Shown one piece after another: positions 10,515-19,255 of a stretch of DNA of 43,510 nt. Source of the DNA: Planctomycetota bacterium (lineage in GTDB: Bacteria > Planctomycetota > MHYJ01 > JACPRB01); assembly GCA_035574235.1 (NCBI GenBank), contig DATLZA010000129.1:1-43510 (forward strand). Direction: 5' to 3'. Under the pieces are notes generated by a model. It saw only the letters and a program-made list of their open reading frames with translations, had not been told where the DNA came from and made no database searches. Position 1 is the stretch's first letter, and each line of letters starts with the position of its first letter. Position numbers and translations under genes: made by a program.

Positions 10515-11141
10515 ATGGCGCGCATCACCGGAGCCAAGTGCCGGATCTGCCGGCGGCTGGGGACGAAGCTTTTCCTCAAGGGCACGCGCTGCGACACGCC
10601 CAAGTGCCCCATTGAGAAAGACAATAAGCCCCCCGGCCAGCACGGCGCCAAGCGCGTCCGGCTGACCGAGTACGGCATCCACCTGCGCGAAGTGCAGCGC
10701 GCCAAGAAGATGTACGGCGTCCTCCAGCGCCAGTTCCGCCGGTACTACGCCGAGGCCATCGCCAAGCCGGGCAACACCGGCGATTACCTCATCCAGACGC
10801 TGGAACGCCGCCTGGACAACGTGGTTTACCGGCTGCGCATGGGGACCTCGCGGGCGCACGCGCGCCAGCTCATCCTCCACGGCCACATCCGCGTCAACGG
10901 GCGCAAGGTCACGGTGCCTTCGTATCCCACGGACGCCGGGGACGTCATCGAGCCCGCGCGCCGCGAGCGCAGCGTCAAGATCGTCAAAGAGGCCCTGGCG
11001 CTCAAGAAGGACGTCGAGGTGCCTTCGTGGCTCAAGCTCGTCGAGGACCCGCCCCAGGGGACGGTGGTGTCCCTTCCGACGGCCCAGGAGCTTCAGGTGC
11101 CCGTGGAGTCCCAGCTCATCGTCGAATACATGTCGCGATAG
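10515..11141 (+). CDS. rpsD: 30S ribosomal protein S4 (uS4), zinc form
   Basis: 208 residues. The N-terminus has the four-Cys zinc site C9-x2-C12 and C26-x4-C31 (AKCRICRRLG, TRCDTPKCPIE) of C+ type S4. The S4 RNA-binding domain is at about 95-160 (RRLDNVVYRLRMGTSRAHAR, ILHGHIRVNGRKVTVPSYP). S4 is a primary 16S assembly protein and in other bacteria represses its own operon. Confidence 0.98.
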   Translation: MARITGAKCRICRRLGTKLFLKGTRCDTPKCPIEKDNKPPGQHGAKRVRLTEYGIHLREVQRAKKMYGVLQRQFRRYYAEAIAKPGNTGDYLIQTLERRLDNVVYRLRMGTSRAHARQLILHGHIRVNGRKVTVPSYPTDAGDVIEPARRERSVKIVKEALALKKDVEVPSWLKLVEDPPQGTVVSLPTAQELQVPVESQLIVEYMSR

Positions 11142-11160
11142 ACGTCGTGTCCGAGCGCCG

Positions 11161-11208
11161 GCCCGGACGGCCGGGCGCGCGCGGGCCTTCGCGCCCGCGG
11201 AAGCGCGC
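11161..11208 (+). other. GC-rich double hairpin between rpsD and rpoA
   Basis: The 105-base gap contains GCCCGG-ACGG-CCGGGC (11161-11176) and then GCGGGC-CTTCGC-GCCCGC (11181-11198). The second hairpin is flanked by GCGCGC on both sides (11175-11180 and 11203-11208), which can extend its stem across a four-base bulge. No T tract follows, so it is not an ordinary terminator. It could be an mRNA processing, pausing or S4-binding structure; this is inference. Confidence 0.45.
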
Positions 11209-11246
11209 GCGTCCGTGCGGGCCGGCCAACCTGAGGAGCCGCGGTC

Positions 11247-12269
11247 ATGAGAGTCCGCTGGAAGGAATTCGAGCTGCCCACCCGGGTCGCGCTGGACGAG
11301 AAAACGTCCACGCCCACCTACGGGATGTTCATCGCCGAGCCGTTCGAGCGCGGGTTCGGCACCACGATCGGAAATTCGCTGCGCCGCGTCCTTTACTCGT
11401 CCATCGAGGGAACCGCGGTCACCCACGTCAAGATCAAAGGGGCCGCCCACGAGTTCACGGCCCTCGAGGGCGTCGTCGAGGACGTCACCGACATCGTGCT
11501 CAATCTCAAACAGCTCGTCGTCAAGATCGCCGACGAGGGGCGCAAGACCCTGCGCCTGGACGTCCAGAAGAAGGGCCCCGTCAAGGCCGCCCAGATCGTG
11601 CCCGAGGCGGGCGTAGAGATCATCAACCCGGATCTGCACATCTGCACGCTGGCGGAGGACACGGAGTTTTCCGCCGAGATCACGGTGGCCAAGGGCCGCC
11701 GGTACGTGACCGCCGAGGAGCACTCCAAGGACGGGTCCGAGATCGGCGTGATCCCCGTGGACGCGAGCTTCTCGCCCGTCAAGCGCGTCCGGTACAAGGT
11801 CGAAAACACGCGGGTGGGGAAGCTCACCAACTACGAGCGCCTGATCCTGGAGATCTGGACGAACGGCACGATCTCCCCCGAGGAGGCTCTGACCGAGGCC
11901 TCCAAGATCCTCCGCAAGCATCTGAATCCCTTCGTCCAGTACTTCGAGCTGGGCCGGGAGCTTCAGGTCAACGAGAAGAAGGAGGAAGAGCTTCGCAAGA
12001 AGGAGCAGGAGAAGGAGGAGCTTCGCCAGAAGCTCTCGATGTCGATCTCGGAGCTCGACCTCTCGGTGCGCTCGGCCAATTGCCTGTCCAGCGAGCGGAT
12101 CGAGACGATCGGGGAGCTCGTCTCGCGCTCCGAGGCGGAGCTTCTCAAGGTCCGCAACTTCGGCAAGACGTCCCTCCGGGAGGTCAAGAAGAAGCTGGCC
12201 GACATGGGGCTGTCGCTCGGCATGGACCTGGAGGGGATCTTCGGCAAGAAAGCCCCGTTCCCGGGATAG
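11247..12269 (+). CDS. rpoA: DNA-directed RNA polymerase subunit alpha
   Basis: 340 residues. The N-terminal dimerisation domain shows [19 protein letters not shown], the segment that contacts beta, and [18 protein letters not shown]. The C-terminal domain (about 260-325), which binds UP elements and activators, has [12 protein letters not shown] and [19 protein letters not shown]. The linker is a strongly charged Glu/Lys helix (about 232-252), longer than the flexible linker of E. coli. The ATG has GAGGAG at 11234-11239 as ribosome site. Confidence 0.98.
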   Translation: MRVRWKEFELPTRVALDEKTSTPTYGMFIAEPFERGFGTTIGNSLRRVLYSSIEGTAVTHVKIKGAAHEFTALEGVVEDVTDIVLNLKQLVVKIADEGRKTLRLDVQKKGPVKAAQIVPEAGVEIINPDLHICTLAEDTEFSAEITVAKGRRYVTAEEHSKDGSEIGVIPVDASFSPVKRVRYKVENTRVGKLTNYERLILEIWTNGTISPEEALTEASKILRKHLNPFVQYFELGRELQVNEKKEEELRKKEQEKEELRQKLSMSISELDLSVRSANCLSSERIETIGELVSRSEAELLKVRNFGKTSLREVKKKLADMGLSLGMDLEGIFGKKAPFPG

Positions 12270-12273
12270 CGCC

Positions 12274-12786
12274 ATGCGTCATCGACTCAAGGGCCGCAAG
12301 CTCGGACGGACCACCGCGCACCGGCAGGCGCTGGAGCGGAACCTCGTGCGGAGCCTCTTCACGTACGGCCGCGTGATCACCACGCTCGAGAAGGCCAAGG
12401 AGTTCCGGGGCACCGCCGAGCGGCTCATCCAGCTCGGCAAGAAGGGCGGACTGGCCAACTTCCGGCGGATCCTCCGCACCGTCCAGGACCGCGCGCTCGC
12501 CCGGAAGATCGTCGAGGACGTGGCCCGGCGCTTTCCCGACCGCCAGGGCGGCTACACGCGCGTCGTGCGGCTGGGGGGATCCCGCTGGGACGGCGACGGG
12601 CGCGGGCTTTACGCCTTCAACCGGCTGGGGGACAACGGCCGCAAGGCCATCTGGGAACTCGTGGTCCGCAAGGATCGCGAGGAGGAGATGAAGCTGGCCG
12701 GCGTCGGCGCGGCCGCCCGGGAGGCGGAGGAGGCCCGCCGCGCGGAGCGCAAGAAAGCCCGAGCGGGCGGAAGCGCTTCCCCCTAG
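12274..12786 (+). CDS. rplQ: 50S ribosomal protein L17 (bL17)
   Basis: 170 residues; the core (about 1-130) has MRHRLKGRKLGRTTAHRQAL, RNLVRSLFTYGRVITTLEKA and YTRVVRLGGSRWDGDG. It sits near the peptide exit tunnel. The C-terminal 35 residues are a charged Ala/Glu/Arg extension. A perfect palindrome GGAAGCGCTTCC lies at 12769-12780 in the last codons. The gene ends the ribosomal block 16 bases before the convergent STAS gene. Confidence 0.97.
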   Translation: MRHRLKGRKLGRTTAHRQALERNLVRSLFTYGRVITTLEKAKEFRGTAERLIQLGKKGGLANFRRILRTVQDRALARKIVEDVARRFPDRQGGYTRVVRLGGSRWDGDGRGLYAFNRLGDNGRKAIWELVVRKDREEEMKLAGVGAAAREAEEARRAERKKARAGGSASP

Positions 12787-12802
12787 ATCCGCGCCGCGTT
12801 CG

Positions 12803-13168
12803 TCACCGGCGCAGGAGCGCCAGCGCGGCCCTCGTGTCGTCGGCGAACCGCAGGACCTTCGACAGGCCCAGGATGTTGAAGACGTCCAGGATCTCCGGGG
12901 GCGCGGCGGCGAAGACCACGTCTCCGTTGTGCTTGAGCGCGGTGTCGCGCGACCCGATGAAACACCCGAACCCGGCCGACGAAACGTAGCGGCAGCCCTT
13001 GAGGTTCACCACGATCCGGTAGATCCCCTTCCGGAAGATCTCGTCGATCGCCGCCTCGACCCGTCCGAAGTTGGACCAGTCCAGGGAGCCCTCGATCCGG
13101 ATCTCCGCGACGCCGGGAGCGGCCTCCGAAACGTCCACTCGGATGTGTTCCGCATCGGCGTCGGACAT
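12803..13168 (-). CDS. STAS-domain anti-sigma factor antagonist-like protein
   Basis: 121 residues, a single STAS domain. IEGSLDWSNFGRVEAAIDEI is the first strand and helix, and VVNLKGCRYVSSAGFGCFIG carries the D/N-L-x-x-[CV]-x-[FY]-[VI]-S-S-A-G signature with the serine that partner kinases phosphorylate in SpoIIAA/RsbV proteins. No RsbW-type kinase or PP2C phosphatase is encoded nearby, so the partner is unknown. It has a GAGGAG ribosome site 5 bases before the ATG. It lies 70 bases after the zinc-finger gene, with its own TATACT box. Confidence 0.85.
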   Translation of the reverse strand: MSDADAEHIRVDVSEAAPGVAEIRIEGSLDWSNFGRVEAAIDEIFRKGIYRIVVNLKGCRYVSSAGFGCFIGSRDTALKHNGDVVFAAAPPEILDVFNILGLSKVLRFADDTRAALALLRR

Positions 13169-13173
13169 GGTCG

Positions 13174-13202
13174 CTCCTCGGGATCCCCGCCCTTCGAGTA
13201 TA
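13174..13202 (-). promoter_or_regulatory. -10 box and ribosome site of the STAS gene
   Basis: TATACT on the minus strand (13202-13197) and GAGGAG (13179-13174), 5 bases before the ATG. No good -35 is visible at the expected spacing. The leader would be about 22 bases, so this gene is not leaderless. Confidence 0.4.
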
Positions 13203-13238
13203 TCCCTCCCTCCGTCCGGCCGGGGAGGGCAAATCCGA

Positions 13239-13745
13239 TCAGACCGGCATTCCTCCGGGTCCCAGCTCGACGTCGAAGAGCGCCTCCATCTGCCGGCGCA
13301 GGTCCTCGAGCTCCGCGTCCGAGATGGGCGGGTCGGGGATCTCCACGGTCTCGCCGTCCCACGATTTCTCCAGGCGCAGGCGGCCGTCGCGGGACCCCAA
13401 GAGGCGGACCCGGCGCTTGCGCGCCAGGAGAAGCGCCGTGAGGTAGGCGATCTTGGTCCGGGCGGGATCGTCGGAGGGCTTTTCGAGCAGCCTCTTGAAG
13501 AACTCCTGCATCGCGCCGACGTCCTCCAGGCGGCGGCGCTCCAGGCGCGGCATCCGGGTCTTCCAGAAGGAGAAGAGGTCCGGCCGCCGGTCCCAGCAGC
13601 TCAGGCAGACGTCGCGGCGTTCGAAGCGGGATTCGACCTCCGCGATCCCGGAGTAGTGCTCCTCCTCGGACCCGAAGGCGCGCCCGCAGACCGAACAGGC
13701 CCTCCCGCGGCGGGCGATCTTCCATTCCTCGGCGTGAAGCGTCAT
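13239..13745 (-). CDS. Conserved zinc-ribbon protein coupled to dnaE
   Basis: 168 residues, MTLHAEEWKIARRG at the start. Two Cys pairs, C17-x2-C20 and C47-x2-C50, fit a zinc ribbon. A basic helical middle follows (about 60-115, with RLERRRLEDV and LLLARKRRVRLLGS), then a beta-rich segment (RDGRLRLEKSWDGETVEI) and an acidic end. I do not recognise a named function. Its ATG overlaps the dnaE stop (ATGA), so the two are co-translated. That suggests a role near DNA replication, but nothing in the sequence proves it. Confidence 0.75.
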   Translation of the reverse strand: MTLHAEEWKIARRGRACSVCGRAFGSEEEHYSGIAEVESRFERRDVCLSCWDRRPDLFSFWKTRMPRLERRRLEDVGAMQEFFKRLLEKPSDDPARTKIAYLTALLLARKRRVRLLGSRDGRLRLEKSWDGETVEIPDPPISDAELEDLRRQMEALFDVELGPGGMPV

Positions 13746-16700
13746 CGTTGCGGTTTCCCCGTCAACCTCACGTGTCCGGTGCCCAGCACCTCTTCTATAT
13801 CGGCAAAAAACCGCGCGGAAGGCGACACGAAGTGTTCGTTGCCCGCCTTGACGAGCACGCGGTGACCCGAGGGGGTGTCCACCTCGAAGAAGACGGGGCA
13901 GGAGCCGGAGTGGGCCCGCAGGACGTCCTGAAGGCGCATGAGCAGGTCCTCGTCCAGACCCGCGCTGGCCACCGTGAGGCGCACGCTGCCGGCCAGGATC
14001 TCGGGCGCCTTCTCGACGGGCACCACCTGCGAGACCCGCAGGAGAGGCGTGTCCTCGCGGAAACCCACGCGGCCCGCCACGAAGACGATCGCGTCGTTGA
14101 CGAGATGCTCGCGGTTGGCCCCGAAGTCGCCCGCGTAGCAGACCGCCTCGCAGCTTCCGGTCAGGTCGCCGAACTTGAAAAAGACGTACTTCTGGCCGGC
14201 GTTCTTTCCGGTCTTGGCGACCTGAACGCGCAGGCCGGAGATCATGCCGCCCAGGGTGACCTCCTGACCTTCCTCCAGGTCCGGGAGCCGGTCCACCGTG
14301 GCCGACGAGAGGCTGCGCAGGAGTTCTTCGTAGCGCACGAGCGGGTTCACCGTGACGTAGCAGCCCAGGGCCTCCTTTTCGTACGCCAGGAGGGTCTCCG
14401 GAGGCCACGGCGGGACGTCGGGCAGACGCTCCTCGGAACCGCCGTTCTGGGGCCCGTCGAACATCGACAGCTGTCCCGTCTTGCGATCGGCCTGCTTGAG
14501 CGCCCCCAGACGCAGCGCCGTCTCCAGGGCCTCCCAGAACTGCGCGCGATGGCCGCCCAGGCGGTCGAAGGCGCCGCATTTGACGAGCTGCTCGACCGCC
14601 TTCCGGTCGGCCGTCCGCGGATCCAGGCTCTCGCAGAACTGGAAGAGCGAGGAAAATCGACCGAGCCGCCGGCGGGCCTCGAGAATCCCCTGCACCGCCC
14701 GCTCTCCCACCCCCTTGACGGCGCCCAGGCCGAACCGGATCCTCCGTCCTTCGACCTTGAAGTCGAGGTCGCTCTCGTTGACGTCGGGAGGAAGCACCTC
14801 GATGCCGAGCTGCCGGCACTCCTCGATGTACTCGGCGAGCTTGTCGGTGTTTCCCATGGAGCAGGACATGAGCGCGGCCATGTACTCCACGGGATACTTC
14901 GCCTTGAGATAGGCCGTCTGGTACGAGACGATGCCGTAGGCGGCGCTGTGGGACTTGTTGAAGCCGTACCCCGCGAAGTAGGCCATGAGGTCGAAGATTT
15001 CGGTGGCCTTCTCCGCGGGAACTCCGTTCTTCCCGGCCCCCTGAATGAACTGCTCCTTGTACCGGGCCATGATCTCCGGGATCTTCTTGCCCATCGCCTT
15101 GCGGAGCCCGTCGGCGTCGGCCATCGAGAAGCCGGCCATCACGTTGGCGATCCGCATGACCTGCTCCTGGTAGAGGATGACCCCGTTGGTCTCCTTCAGG
15201 ATCGGGTCGATCATCGGGTGGAGCGACTTGACGGGCTCCAGGCCGTGCTTGCAGCGGATGTACTGCTCCACCATTCCCGACTGCAGCGGCCCGGGGCGGA
15301 AGAGCGCGATCGTGGCGATGAGATCCTCGATCCGGTCGGGCCTCATCTTCTGCACGAGCTCGCGCATGCCGCGCGAGGTTTCGAGCTGGAAGACCCCCTT
15401 CACCGTGCCCCGGCCCAGCATGGCGAAGGTCTCGCGGTCGTCCAGCGGAATCCTGCCGAGGTCGACGTGTTCCCCGCGGGTCTTCTCGACGAGCTTGACC
15501 GCCCGGTCGAGAACCGTCAGCGTTTCCAGGCCCAGGATGTCCACCTTCAGGATCCCGAGCTTGGTGATCGCGTTCATGTCGTACTGCGTCATCACGGCCC
15601 CGTCCTGGACGTAAAGGGGCACGATGTCCTCGAGGGGCCGGTCGCCGATGACGACGCCGGACGCGTGCTTGCCCGCGTGGCGGGCGTTGCCCTCCAGCCG
15701 CAGCGCGATCTCCCAGACCTCCTTGAGGGCGGGGTTCTCGTCCAGCGCCTTCTGCAGGTCCGGCTCCATCCGCAGCGCGTCGGCCAGCGTGATGTCGAGG
15801 ACCTTGGGGATCTTCTTGGCCAACTGGTCGATGACCTTGAGGTCCACGCCGAGCACCCGGCCCACGTCCCGCAGCACGGCCCGGGCCTTCATCGTGCCGT
15901 AGGTGATGATCTGGGCCACACGGTCCCGGCCGTATTTCTCGATGATGTAGTCGATGACGCGGCCGCGGTCCTCGTTGGAGAAATCCAGGTCGATGTCCGG
16001 CATCTCCTTGCGGGAGGGGTTCAGGAACCGCTCGAAGATGAGATCGTAGCGCAGGGGATCGATCGAGGTGATTCCCAGGCAGTAGCCCACGAGCGAGCCG
16101 GCCGCCGACCCCCGCCCGGGACCCACGCGGACGCCGTTCTCGCGCGCGAAGCGCCGCAGGTCCCAGACGATGAGGAAGTAGCTCGCGAACCCCATCTTGT
16201 CCATGACCGACAGCTCCTCGTCGAGCCGCCGGCTCACGGCCTCGGGGAGCGGATCGCCGTAGCGCTCCCGGGCGCCCTGGAACGACAGCTCCCGCAGATA
16301 GTCGACCGCCCGGGCGTACCCCGGCGGAAGGTCGAACGGGGGCAGATGGATCTCGTCGAAGCGCAGCTCCAGGGAGCACTGCTCGGCCACCTCGAGCGTC
16401 GTCCGGAGCGCTTCCGGAAGGTGCGCGAAGGCCCGCGCCATCTCCTCGGGGGACTTCACGTAGAATTCCGGGGTCGGCAGGCGCAGGCGGTCCGGATCCG
16501 AGACGAGGGATCCCGTGGACAGGGCCAGCAGCGCATCGTGGGCCTTCGCGTCGTCCCGGGCCATGTAGTGGGAGTCGTTCGTGGCCACGAGCTTCAGGCC
16601 CAGCTCGCGGGCCGCCCGCCGCGCCCCTTCCTGCAGCTTGCGTTCGTCCTCGAAGTCGTGGTTCTGGACTTCGAGGAAGAAGTGCTCGGGCCCGAAAATC

Positions 16701-17200
16701 TGGCGGTATTCGTCGGCGACACGCAGCGCGCGGTCCCAGTCCTCCGCCCGGCACGCCCGGCCGAATTCGGAGGAGGGACAGCCCGACAGCGCGATGAGCC
16801 CTTCGTGGTGACGGGCCAGCAGCTCCTTGTCCATCCGCGGCTTGTAGTAGAAGCCTTCGCGGAAGGAGGCGCTGGTGAGCTTGAGAAGGTTGCGGTATCC
16901 CTTCTCGTTGCGCACGAGCAGCGTCAGGTGGTACGCCGGCTCCTTGAGTCCCTTGACCTCCCGGCGCTCCAGGCGCGAGCCGGGCGCCACGTACGCCTCC
17001 ATGCCCAGAATGGGCTTGACCCCGGCCTTGAGGGCGGCGTCGTAGAATTCGATCGCCCCGAACATGTTGCCGTGGTCGGTGAGCGCGCAGGCGCGCATGC
17101 CGAGCTGCGCCACCTTCTTGACGAGGTCCTGGATCTTGCAGGCTCCGTCCAGGAAGGAGTAATCGCTGTGGACGTGCAAATGGACGAACTCGGGGTTCAC
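13742..17200 (-). CDS. dnaE: DNA polymerase III alpha subunit (DnaE)
   Basis: 1152 residues from the GTG at 17200; the replicative polymerase. The PHP domain opens with FVHLHVHSDYSFLDGACK. The palm has the catalytic PDIDLDF at about 401-407, and the fingers include the GPGRGSAAGSLVGYCL loop. Further on come HhH segments (around GYGFNKSHSAAYGIVSYQ) and an OB fold at about 970-1050 (VTLGGMISGLRVQVAKT). There is no exonuclease domain insert, so it is DnaE type, not PolC. Longer in-frame starts exist upstream but would cross the promoter. The promoter leaves a leader of only a few bases, and no Shine-Dalgarno site is present. Confidence 0.97.
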   Translation of the reverse strand: MNPEFVHLHVHSDYSFLDGACKIQDLVKKVAQLGMRACALTDHGNMFGAIEFYDAALKAGVKPILGMEAYVAPGSRLERREVKGLKEPAYHLTLLVRNEKGYRNLLKLTSASFREGFYYKPRMDKELLARHHEGLIALSGCPSSEFGRACRAEDWDRALRVADEYRQIFGPEHFFLEVQNHDFEDERKLQEGARRAARELGLKLVATNDSHYMARDDAKAHDALLALSTGSLVSDPDRLRLPTPEFYVKSPEEMARAFAHLPEALRTTLEVAEQCSLELRFDEIHLPPFDLPPGYARAVDYLRELSFQGARERYGDPLPEAVSRRLDEELSVMDKMGFASYFLIVWDLRRFARENGVRVGPGRGSAAGSLVGYCLGITSIDPLRYDLIFERFLNPSRKEMPDIDLDFSNEDRGRVIDYIIEKYGRDRVAQIITYGTMKARAVLRDVGRVLGVDLKVIDQLAKKIPKVLDITLADALRMEPDLQKALDENPALKEVWEIALRLEGNARHAGKHASGVVIGDRPLEDIVPLYVQDGAVMTQYDMNAITKLGILKVDILGLETLTVLDRAVKLVEKTRGEHVDLGRIPLDDRETFAMLGRGTVKGVFQLETSRGMRELVQKMRPDRIEDLIATIALFRPGPLQSGMVEQYIRCKHGLEPVKSLHPMIDPILKETNGVILYQEQVMRIANVMAGFSMADADGLRKAMGKKIPEIMARYKEQFIQGAGKNGVPAEKATEIFDLMAYFAGYGFNKSHSAAYGIVSYQTAYLKAKYPVEYMAALMSCSMGNTDKLAEYIEECRQLGIEVLPPDVNESDLDFKVEGRRIRFGLGAVKGVGERAVQGILEARRRLGRFSSLFQFCESLDPRTADRKAVEQLVKCGAFDRLGGHRAQFWEALETALRLGALKQADRKTGQLSMFDGPQNGGSEERLPDVPPWPPETLLAYEKEALGCYVTVNPLVRYEELLRSLSSATVDRLPDLEEGQEVTLGGMISGLRVQVAKTGKNAGQKYVFFKFGDLTGSCEAVCYAGDFGANREHLVNDAIVFVAGRVGFREDTPLLRVSQVVPVEKAPEILAGSVRLTVASAGLDEDLLMRLQDVLRAHSGSCPVFFEVDTPSGHRVLVKAGNEHFVSPSARFFADIEEVLGTGHVRLTGKPQR

Positions 17201-17209
17201 CGTGCGCGG

Positions 17210-17238
17210 ATTATAAGGCCGCCCGCCGCGTGCGTCAA
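17210..17238 (-). promoter_or_regulatory. dnaE promoter, near-consensus and leaderless
   Basis: Minus strand TTGACG (17238-17233), exactly 17 bases, TATAAT (17215-17210), then 9 bases to the GTG at 17200. The expected transcription start at 17202-17204 leaves 2-4 leader bases at most. It is among the best-looking promoters in the window and is clear evidence for leaderless initiation at GTG. Confidence 0.8.
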
Positions 17239-17298
17239 AGTCCCGTCCGGCCCTCCGGCGAGGTATCATACGGAAGGGCGGGGGCCGGGGGTGGGGCG

Positions 17299-17568
17299 AT
17301 GGCCGGAAGACGCGCGGGAGAATTCACCACGGGCCAGGTGGCCCGCCTCGTCGGCACCAGCCGCACCACGGTCGCGCGCGCGATCCGCCGGGGGCTCGTG
17401 CGCGCCCGCCGGACGGCCGGCGGCTGGTACGTGCTTTCCCGCGAGGAAGTCCTGCACTTCCTCTGGGAACTCTCCTTCACCCGCACCGCGGCGCCCCACG
17501 TGCGCAAGGCGGCCGCCCGCGTCTACGCGCGCATGATCGCCGCCCCCCGCCCGCGGCCCCGGCGCTAA
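17299..17568 (+). CDS. Small helix-turn-helix DNA-binding protein (excisionase/MerR-like fold)
   Basis: 89 residues. EFTTGQVARLVGTSRTTVARAI is a winged-helix HTH_17 type motif (about 8-30), followed by a wing WYVLSREEVLHFLWEL (about 47-62) and an arginine/proline-rich end. Such domains occur in excisionases and small regulators; no phage or integrase genes are nearby. The ATG at 17299 follows a long G-rich stretch. It is transcribed divergently from dnaE, and its stop overlaps that of the ABC permease, so it could regulate either neighbour. The target is unknown. Confidence 0.7.
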   Translation: MAGRRAGEFTTGQVARLVGTSRTTVARAIRRGLVRARRTAGGWYVLSREEVLHFLWELSFTRTAAPHVRKAAARVYARMIAAPRPRPRR

Positions 17569-18353
17569 CGGGCCTCCTTTCCTTCGATCGACCGGTTCAT
17601 CGCCGCCACCATGGCCGCCGCCAGGGCCAGCCCCGCCAGCGCCGAAAGGAAGACCGACGCCTCCGCGTATTCCGGCAGCTCGAAATTCCGCACGTACTTG
17701 AAGACGCGCCCGGGCCGGCCTTCGAAAAGCAGCGTCCGGAGAAGCGCCCGCACGTTGTTGGTGACCGTGTAGGCGGCGAACTTCACCGGCCACCAGGTCA
17801 CCATGAGCTCCCAGAAGAAAACGGGCGCCACCGCCGCCGTCATCGCCCCCCTCGGGTGCCGGAACGCGAAGCCGCACGTCATGGCGTATCCCAGCGCGAT
17901 CACGATCCCCGCCCCTCCCGCGAGCGTGCAGACGCCGACGTCGCGCGCCAGGGTCGGGAACGGCCCCCCGGCCGCCCGCGCCGCCAGCGCGGTCAATAGC
18001 AGGCTCGCGCCGAGGAGAGCCCCGAGCGCCGCCGCGGTCACCCCCGCCTGGACGAGCACGGTCAGCCAGCGGGGAAGCGCCGACAGGAACAGATACCCCG
18101 CCGTCCCGTCCTCGATTTCCCCGGACGAAAGGGAAAGCCCGTAGATCACGCCCAGGAGGTAGACGACGAACCAGAGCGTCACGTAGAAGACGATCTGGCG
18201 GAACACCTCCGGCGCGCGCGCCTCGGGCGCCAGCGCGGCCACCAGAGCCAGGACGGGCGGCAGGCCCAGAAGAAACGCCGCGGCCGCCGCGCGCCGGCCG
18301 GAGCCGAAGGTGCGCAGCGTCAGGCCCGCCAGTCCCAGAATCGCGCGGATCAT
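17565..18353 (-). CDS. ABC-2 type transporter permease (second pair)
   Basis: 262 residues with about six hydrophobic helices, for example VFYVTLWFVVYLLGVIYG and AAMVAAMNRSIEG near the end. The segment SSGEIEDGTAGYLFLSALPR between helices 2 and 3 is the pattern of ABC-2 permeases, where the cytoplasmic loop contacts the ATPase. It starts in the stop of the ATPase gene (ATGA), so the two are co-translated. Direction is probably export; the substrate is unknown. Confidence 0.85.
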   Translation of the reverse strand: MIRAILGLAGLTLRTFGSGRRAAAAAFLLGLPPVLALVAALAPEARAPEVFRQIVFYVTLWFVVYLLGVIYGLSLSSGEIEDGTAGYLFLSALPRWLTVLVQAGVTAAALGALLGASLLLTALAARAAGGPFPTLARDVGVCTLAGGAGIVIALGYAMTCGFAFRHPRGAMTAAVAPVFFWELMVTWWPVKFAAYTVTNNVRALLRTLLFEGRPGRVFKYVRNFELPEYAEASVFLSALAGLALAAAMVAAMNRSIEGKEAR

Positions 18354-19255
18354 TGCGTCAGGTATCGGAACACCGCCTCCAGGCCCTCGTCCGGGGAGTG
18401 AATCTCCTCGATCGGCAGGTCCGCCTCCAGCGCCAGCCGCGGCAGCTTCGCGTAGAAGACGTCCGGCTCCGGCGTGCGCACCCAGAGCGTTCCGTCCTCG
18501 AAGCGCACCTCCACCACTTCCGGCTCCCGCGCCAGGAGCGAGGCGAGATCCCGCGGGCGCGGCGTCCGCAGCCGCACGGAGTGGGGATGCCGGTCCAGGA
18601 GCGAGCGGATTTCCCGCACGTCCCCTTCCGCCACGAGCCGCCCCCGGTGGATGAGCACGATCCGCCGCGTGAGCTGCTCGATCTCGCGCAGGACGTGGCT
18701 GGAGACCAGAACGCTGCGGCCCTCCGCGGCGAAGGACTTGATCAGAGCGATCAGGTCCTGGCGGACGAGGGGATCGCAGCCCGTCAGGGGTTCGTCGAGC
18801 ACCAGAAGCTCCGGTCCGTGGGCGACGGCCTGGGCGAGCTTGAGGCGCTGGCGCATCCCGCGGCTGTATCCGGCGATCCGGCGGTCGGCCACCTCCGCGA
18901 GGCGGACCCGCTCAAGGGCCTCCGTCGCGGCGCGCGCGGCGTGGCGCACCCCGCGCAGACGGGCCAGAGCCGTGACGAACTCGCGTCCCGTCAGGCCCTC
19001 CCAGAAGCCGTCGTGCTCGGGACAGTGGCCGATCCGGCGCGCCAGGCGCGGGTTGTTCCAGGGACGCTCCCCGAGGACGCGGATCCGCCCGGACGATTCC
19101 TGCATGAGGCCGATCACGATCCGCAGGAACGTGCTCTTGCCCGCCCCGTTGGGGCCGAGAAGTCCGGTGATCCCCGGCGGCACCGAGAGCGTGACGTCGT
19201 TGAGCGCGATCACGCGCCCGTACCACTTGTTCAGGCGCTCCGCCTGGAGGATCAT
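18350..19255 (-). CDS. ABC transporter ATP-binding protein (second pair)
   Basis: 301 residues. Walker A GLLGPNGAGKSTF (about 32-44), a signature region GYSRGMRQRLKLAQAV and Walker B ELLVLDEPLTGCDP are all present. The H-loop is in VLVSSHVLREIEQL. The C-terminal 80 residues after the NBD are the DUF4162-like extension typical of ABC-2 exporters. The start at 19255 overlaps the permease stop before it. The protein is about 30% similar in layout to the other ATPase of this cassette. Confidence 0.92.
   Translation of the reverse strand: MILQAERLNKWYGRVIALNDVTLSVPPGITGLLGPNGAGKSTFLRIVIGLMQESSGRIRVLGERPWNNPRLARRIGHCPEHDGFWEGLTGREFVTALARLRGVRHAARAATEALERVRLAEVADRRIAGYSRGMRQRLKLAQAVAHGPELLVLDEPLTGCDPLVRQDLIALIKSFAAEGRSVLVSSHVLREIEQLTRRIVLIHRGRLVAEGDVREIRSLLDRHPHSVRLRTPRPRDLASLLAREPEVVEVRFEDGTLWVRTPEPDVFYAKLPRLALEADLPIEEIHSPDEGLEAVFRYLTQ

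Noticed and set aside
12769-12780. Terminator at the end of rplQ
   Set aside because: GGAAGCGCTTCC is palindromic but leaves only a 4-bp stem with a 4-base loop and is followed by C, not T.
13746-16754. A long N-terminal extension of the zinc-ribbon protein
   Set aside because: This frame overlaps dnaE entirely; the true start is the ATG at 13745 that overlaps the dnaE stop.
13748-17536. A 1262-codon open frame on the plus strand across dnaE
   Set aside because: It is the reverse-strand shadow of dnaE, caused by GC-rich codon bias; its peptide has no recognisable domain and is full of His, Arg, Gly and Glu runs.
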